64,000 bases of DNA. Source: Methanoculleus thermophilus. GTDB lineage: Archaea; Halobacteriota; Methanomicrobia; Methanomicrobiales; Methanoculleaceae. The stretch covers positions 372,001-436,000 of the forward strand of contig NZ_BCNX01000006.1 in NCBI RefSeq assembly GCF_001571405.1. The letters run 5' to 3'. The number at the start of each line of letters is the position of its first letter. The first letter of the stretch is position 1. Shown here piece after piece: positions 62,719 through 64,000 of this stretch. The position numbers and the translations under genes were made by a program. The notes under the pieces were generated by a model that saw only the letters and a list, made by a program, of their open reading frames with translations, was not told the origin of the DNA and ran no database searches.

Positions 62719-62726
62719 TTTATATG
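62719..62726 (+). promoter_or_regulatory. TATA box of the histone gene
   Basis: TTTATATG preceded by AAGTA. It predicts transcription from about 62748, just before the leader hairpin. Confidence 0.55.
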
Positions 62727-62753
62727 AGAATACCTATGGTGCTTCTGTAAAAC

Positions 62754-62786
62754 GAGCTCTGTTTGAGAGTACAATGAACAGAGCTC
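62754..62786 (+). promoter_or_regulatory. Leader hairpin of the histone mRNA
   Basis: GAGCTCTGTT (62754-62763) pairs perfectly with AACAGAGCTC (62777-62786), ten pairs with a 13-base loop. It would form close to the 5' end of the mRNA, followed by the ribosome site GGGGGG. Could stabilise the message or control translation; could also be an operator as DNA. Confidence 0.45.
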
Positions 62787-62809
62787 AATGAAAAGGGGGG
62801 AATAAGATC

Positions 62810-63019
62810 ATGACTGATATACCTCTGGCACCAGTTGGGAGAATCGTGAAGAAATCCGGCGCGGAGCGAGTTAGTTCCGATGCCAATGAAGAACTTGCAA
62901 AGTTAATGGAGCAGTACGCGTCGAGAATCGCAAAAGAGGCGATTAAACTCGCAGGTCATGCAGGCAGAAAGACAGTCAAAGCAACAGATGTTCGGATGGC
63001 CGCCGAGACTGTTAAATGA
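62810..63019 (+). CDS. Archaeal histone
   Basis: 69 residues forming a single histone fold: IPLAPVGRIVKKSGAERVSSDA, then EELAKLMEQYASRIAKEAIKLAGHAGRKTVKATDVRMA. No tails. Dimerises and wraps DNA. It follows a GGGGGG ribosome site 12-17 bases upstream, and T runs after the stop (near 63036 and 63068) are likely terminators. Length is normal for euryarchaeal HMf-type histones. Confidence 0.96.
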   Translation: MTDIPLAPVGRIVKKSGAERVSSDANEELAKLMEQYASRIAKEAIKLAGHAGRKTVKATDVRMAAETVK

Positions 63020-63223
63020 AACAATTCTAACTTCTATTTTTCGGCCAGGGCAAACCCTTTGGGCGGCTTTTTTGCAGATATTCCTCTTGAAATCCGCATA
63101 GATCCTCCTCAATCGTCAATCCCGGTCTTTCTTGGGGTATGACCAGCACGATCCGGAATTCATCCGGGTGTTCTCAACCCTCATTCTAATTCCGGAACGC
63201 CGCATTTAAAGGATATTTGGGAA

Positions 63224-63240
63224 ATTTAAAAGTTTAAATA
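63224..63240 (+). promoter_or_regulatory. Palindromic promoter of the PRC-barrel gene
   Basis: ATTTAAAagTTTAAAT (63224-63239) is a perfect seven-base inverted repeat, and its right arm is also the TATA element TTTAAATA. The ATG at 63263 lies 23-30 bases downstream with no ribosome site, so the mRNA is probably leaderless. A dimeric regulator bound here would block TBP. Confidence 0.5.
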
Positions 63241-63262
63241 GTAAAAAGACCTCAAACTCTGT

Positions 63263-63520
63263 ATGAGCAAAACCTTCTGCCGGACCCTTGCAAAGAAAAG
63301 AGTAATGAGTAACGATGGCATGCTCATTGGAACTCTCAAGAACATCATGGCCGATCTCAATACCGGGCAGATAATTGACCTGATCGTCAAACCGGATGAG
63401 ACATTCAGGACTGATGGTTACCGAATGGATGGGGACAAGATGCTCGTTCCGTTCGAGGCGGTAAAGGATATAAAAGATTATATTGTTGTCGACCGTTATC
63501 TGCTGAAGAGATCGGGATAA
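63263..63520 (+). CDS. PRC-barrel domain protein
   Basis: 85 residues: a PRC-barrel beta domain, with LAKKRVMSNDGMLIGTLKNIMADLNTGQIIDLIV as core (split here), then DKMLVPFEAVKDIKDYIVVD. Small stand-alone members are common in methanogens and may bind RNA or protein; some relate to cell division or ribosome maturation. Function unknown. It overlaps the end of the convergent HAD gene by 25 bases. Confidence 0.82.
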   Translation: MSKTFCRTLAKKRVMSNDGMLIGTLKNIMADLNTGQIIDLIVKPDETFRTDGYRMDGDKMLVPFEAVKDIKDYIVVDRYLLKRSG

Positions 63521-64000
63521 TACTTCTTTACCGCCTCTACGAACCCCTCTCCGTACATCCCCTGTGAGACCCAGTCTGCCGCCGATTGCGTCAGTGCCGG
63601 GGCATTTCGTACTGCGACTCCAACTCCGGCGGCTCTGAGCATCTCGATGTCGTTCTCCGAGTCGCCGATAGCCATCATCTCGTCCGGGTGAATCCCCAGC
63701 TCTCCGGCGAGTTCCCGGAGCGCCGTTCCCTTGTTGACGCCGAGAACCTGGAGGTGGATCGCAAACCCGGTGTCGAGCACCCGGACGGGGAGGTGACGGT
63801 CGCGGATGATCGCCCTCGCTTCATCGGCGTCGATGTTCCGGGCAAAGGCCACATCGGCGAACCGGTACTGCGCGCCAAAAAGTTCGAGTTCAATACCCTT
63901 CTCGGCAAAATAATCCCTGAGTTCTTCAAACGCAGCAAGACAGACTTTCTGGTCACCGGAGATGTTGAGCGTACCTGAGAATGTCCTCCGATAGACTCCT
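63496..64000 (-). CDS. HAD-superfamily phosphatase, probably archaeal phosphoglycolate phosphatase (5' end outside window)
   Basis: The minus-strand frame is open from 63999 to the TAA at 63496-63498, giving about 167 residues of C-terminal sequence. Cof/TA0175-type HAD signatures: NKGTALRELAGELGIHPDEM, then MAIGDSENDIEML (motif IV, two Asp) and VGVAVRNAPALTQSAADWV. The catalytic first Asp motif lies outside. The family dephosphorylates phosphoglycolate or related sugars. An internal ATG at 63852 is not the true start, because homology runs upstream. Confidence 0.85.
   Translation of the reverse strand, partial: GVYRRTFSGTLNISGDQKVCLAAFEELRDYFAEKGIELELFGAQYRFADVAFARNIDADEARAIIRDRHLPVRVLDTGFAIHLQVLGVNKGTALRELAGELGIHPDEMMAIGDSENDIEMLRAAGVGVAVRNAPALTQSAADWVSQGMYGEGFVEAVKKYYPDLFSR

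Overview
The window is chromosomal DNA of a hydrogenotrophic methanogen of the order Methanomicrobiales, most like Methanoculleus. This is inferred from the GC-rich archaeal gene style, TATA-type promoters, an archaeal histone, aIF1, aIF6, prefoldin, SRP54/FtsY, a PDCD5 protein, archaeal ribosomal proteins (S19e, L18Ae, L21e, L31e, L39e) and methanogen-restricted families (DUF2193, DUF2180, DUF371, HVO_0476-type zinc finger). No rRNA, tRNA, CRISPR array, insertion sequence or prophage was seen. About 78 protein genes fill nearly all of the window.

Layout. 1-2.5 kb: truncated cobyric acid synthase (cobQ) divergent from a B12-dependent ribonucleotide reductase, then aIF1. 2.7-10.4 kb: small metal-binding proteins, a sugar nucleotidyltransferase, a CBS-ParB protein, Hsp20, an FKBP-like membrane protein, a thioredoxin and a frameshifted PAS histidine kinase. 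10.3-14.6 kb: bacterial-type exonuclease VII (xseAB), a TIM-barrel epimerase, a CNNM/CorC membrane protein and purN. 14.7-25.3 kb: a long, tightly packed information-processing operon (RNase P Rpp21, CRM protein, S19e, PDCD5, PP-loop ATPase, L39e, L31e, aIF6, L18Ae, prefoldin alpha, FtsY, SRP54, TrmY, Pus10, L21e, Rpb4, DUF655, RsmA, HemK2-like). 25.5 kb: MATE exporter. 27.1-32.5 kb: an overlapping five-gene metal-chelate uptake operon that ends in a methyltransferase and an unusual radical SAM/periplasmic-binding-protein fusion. 32.8-34.4 kb: secreted or membrane-anchored proteins, including a Lon-like protease.

34.8-39.2 kb: mutS-mutL. 39.3-42.2 kb: an aconitase-family large/small subunit pair plus a beta-decarboxylating dehydrogenase (leucine or coenzyme B chain elongation). 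42.2-47.5 kb: two NifD/NifK-like proteins and a NifH-like protein, interleaved with small genes. 48-56 kb: TrkH, phosphoribulokinase, FprA flavoprotein, endonuclease V, rubredoxin, a TPP enzyme, a gene-free block able to fold into strong hairpins, and an aquaporin. 56-64 kb: DUF2180/DUF2193, FEN1, a presenilin-type protease, a NOG1-like GTPase, an HTH-CBS regulator, a histone, a PRC-barrel protein and a truncated HAD phosphatase.

Points most worth following up: (i) the transporter-methyltransferase-radical SAM/PBP operon; (ii) the nitrogenase-like trio, which does not look like the F430 CfbCD pair; (iii) a candidate structured RNA at about 55.32-55.53 kb with its own TATA box; (iv) strong hairpins in the DUF2193 and histone mRNA leaders; (v) a one-base frameshift in a G run of the histidine kinase.
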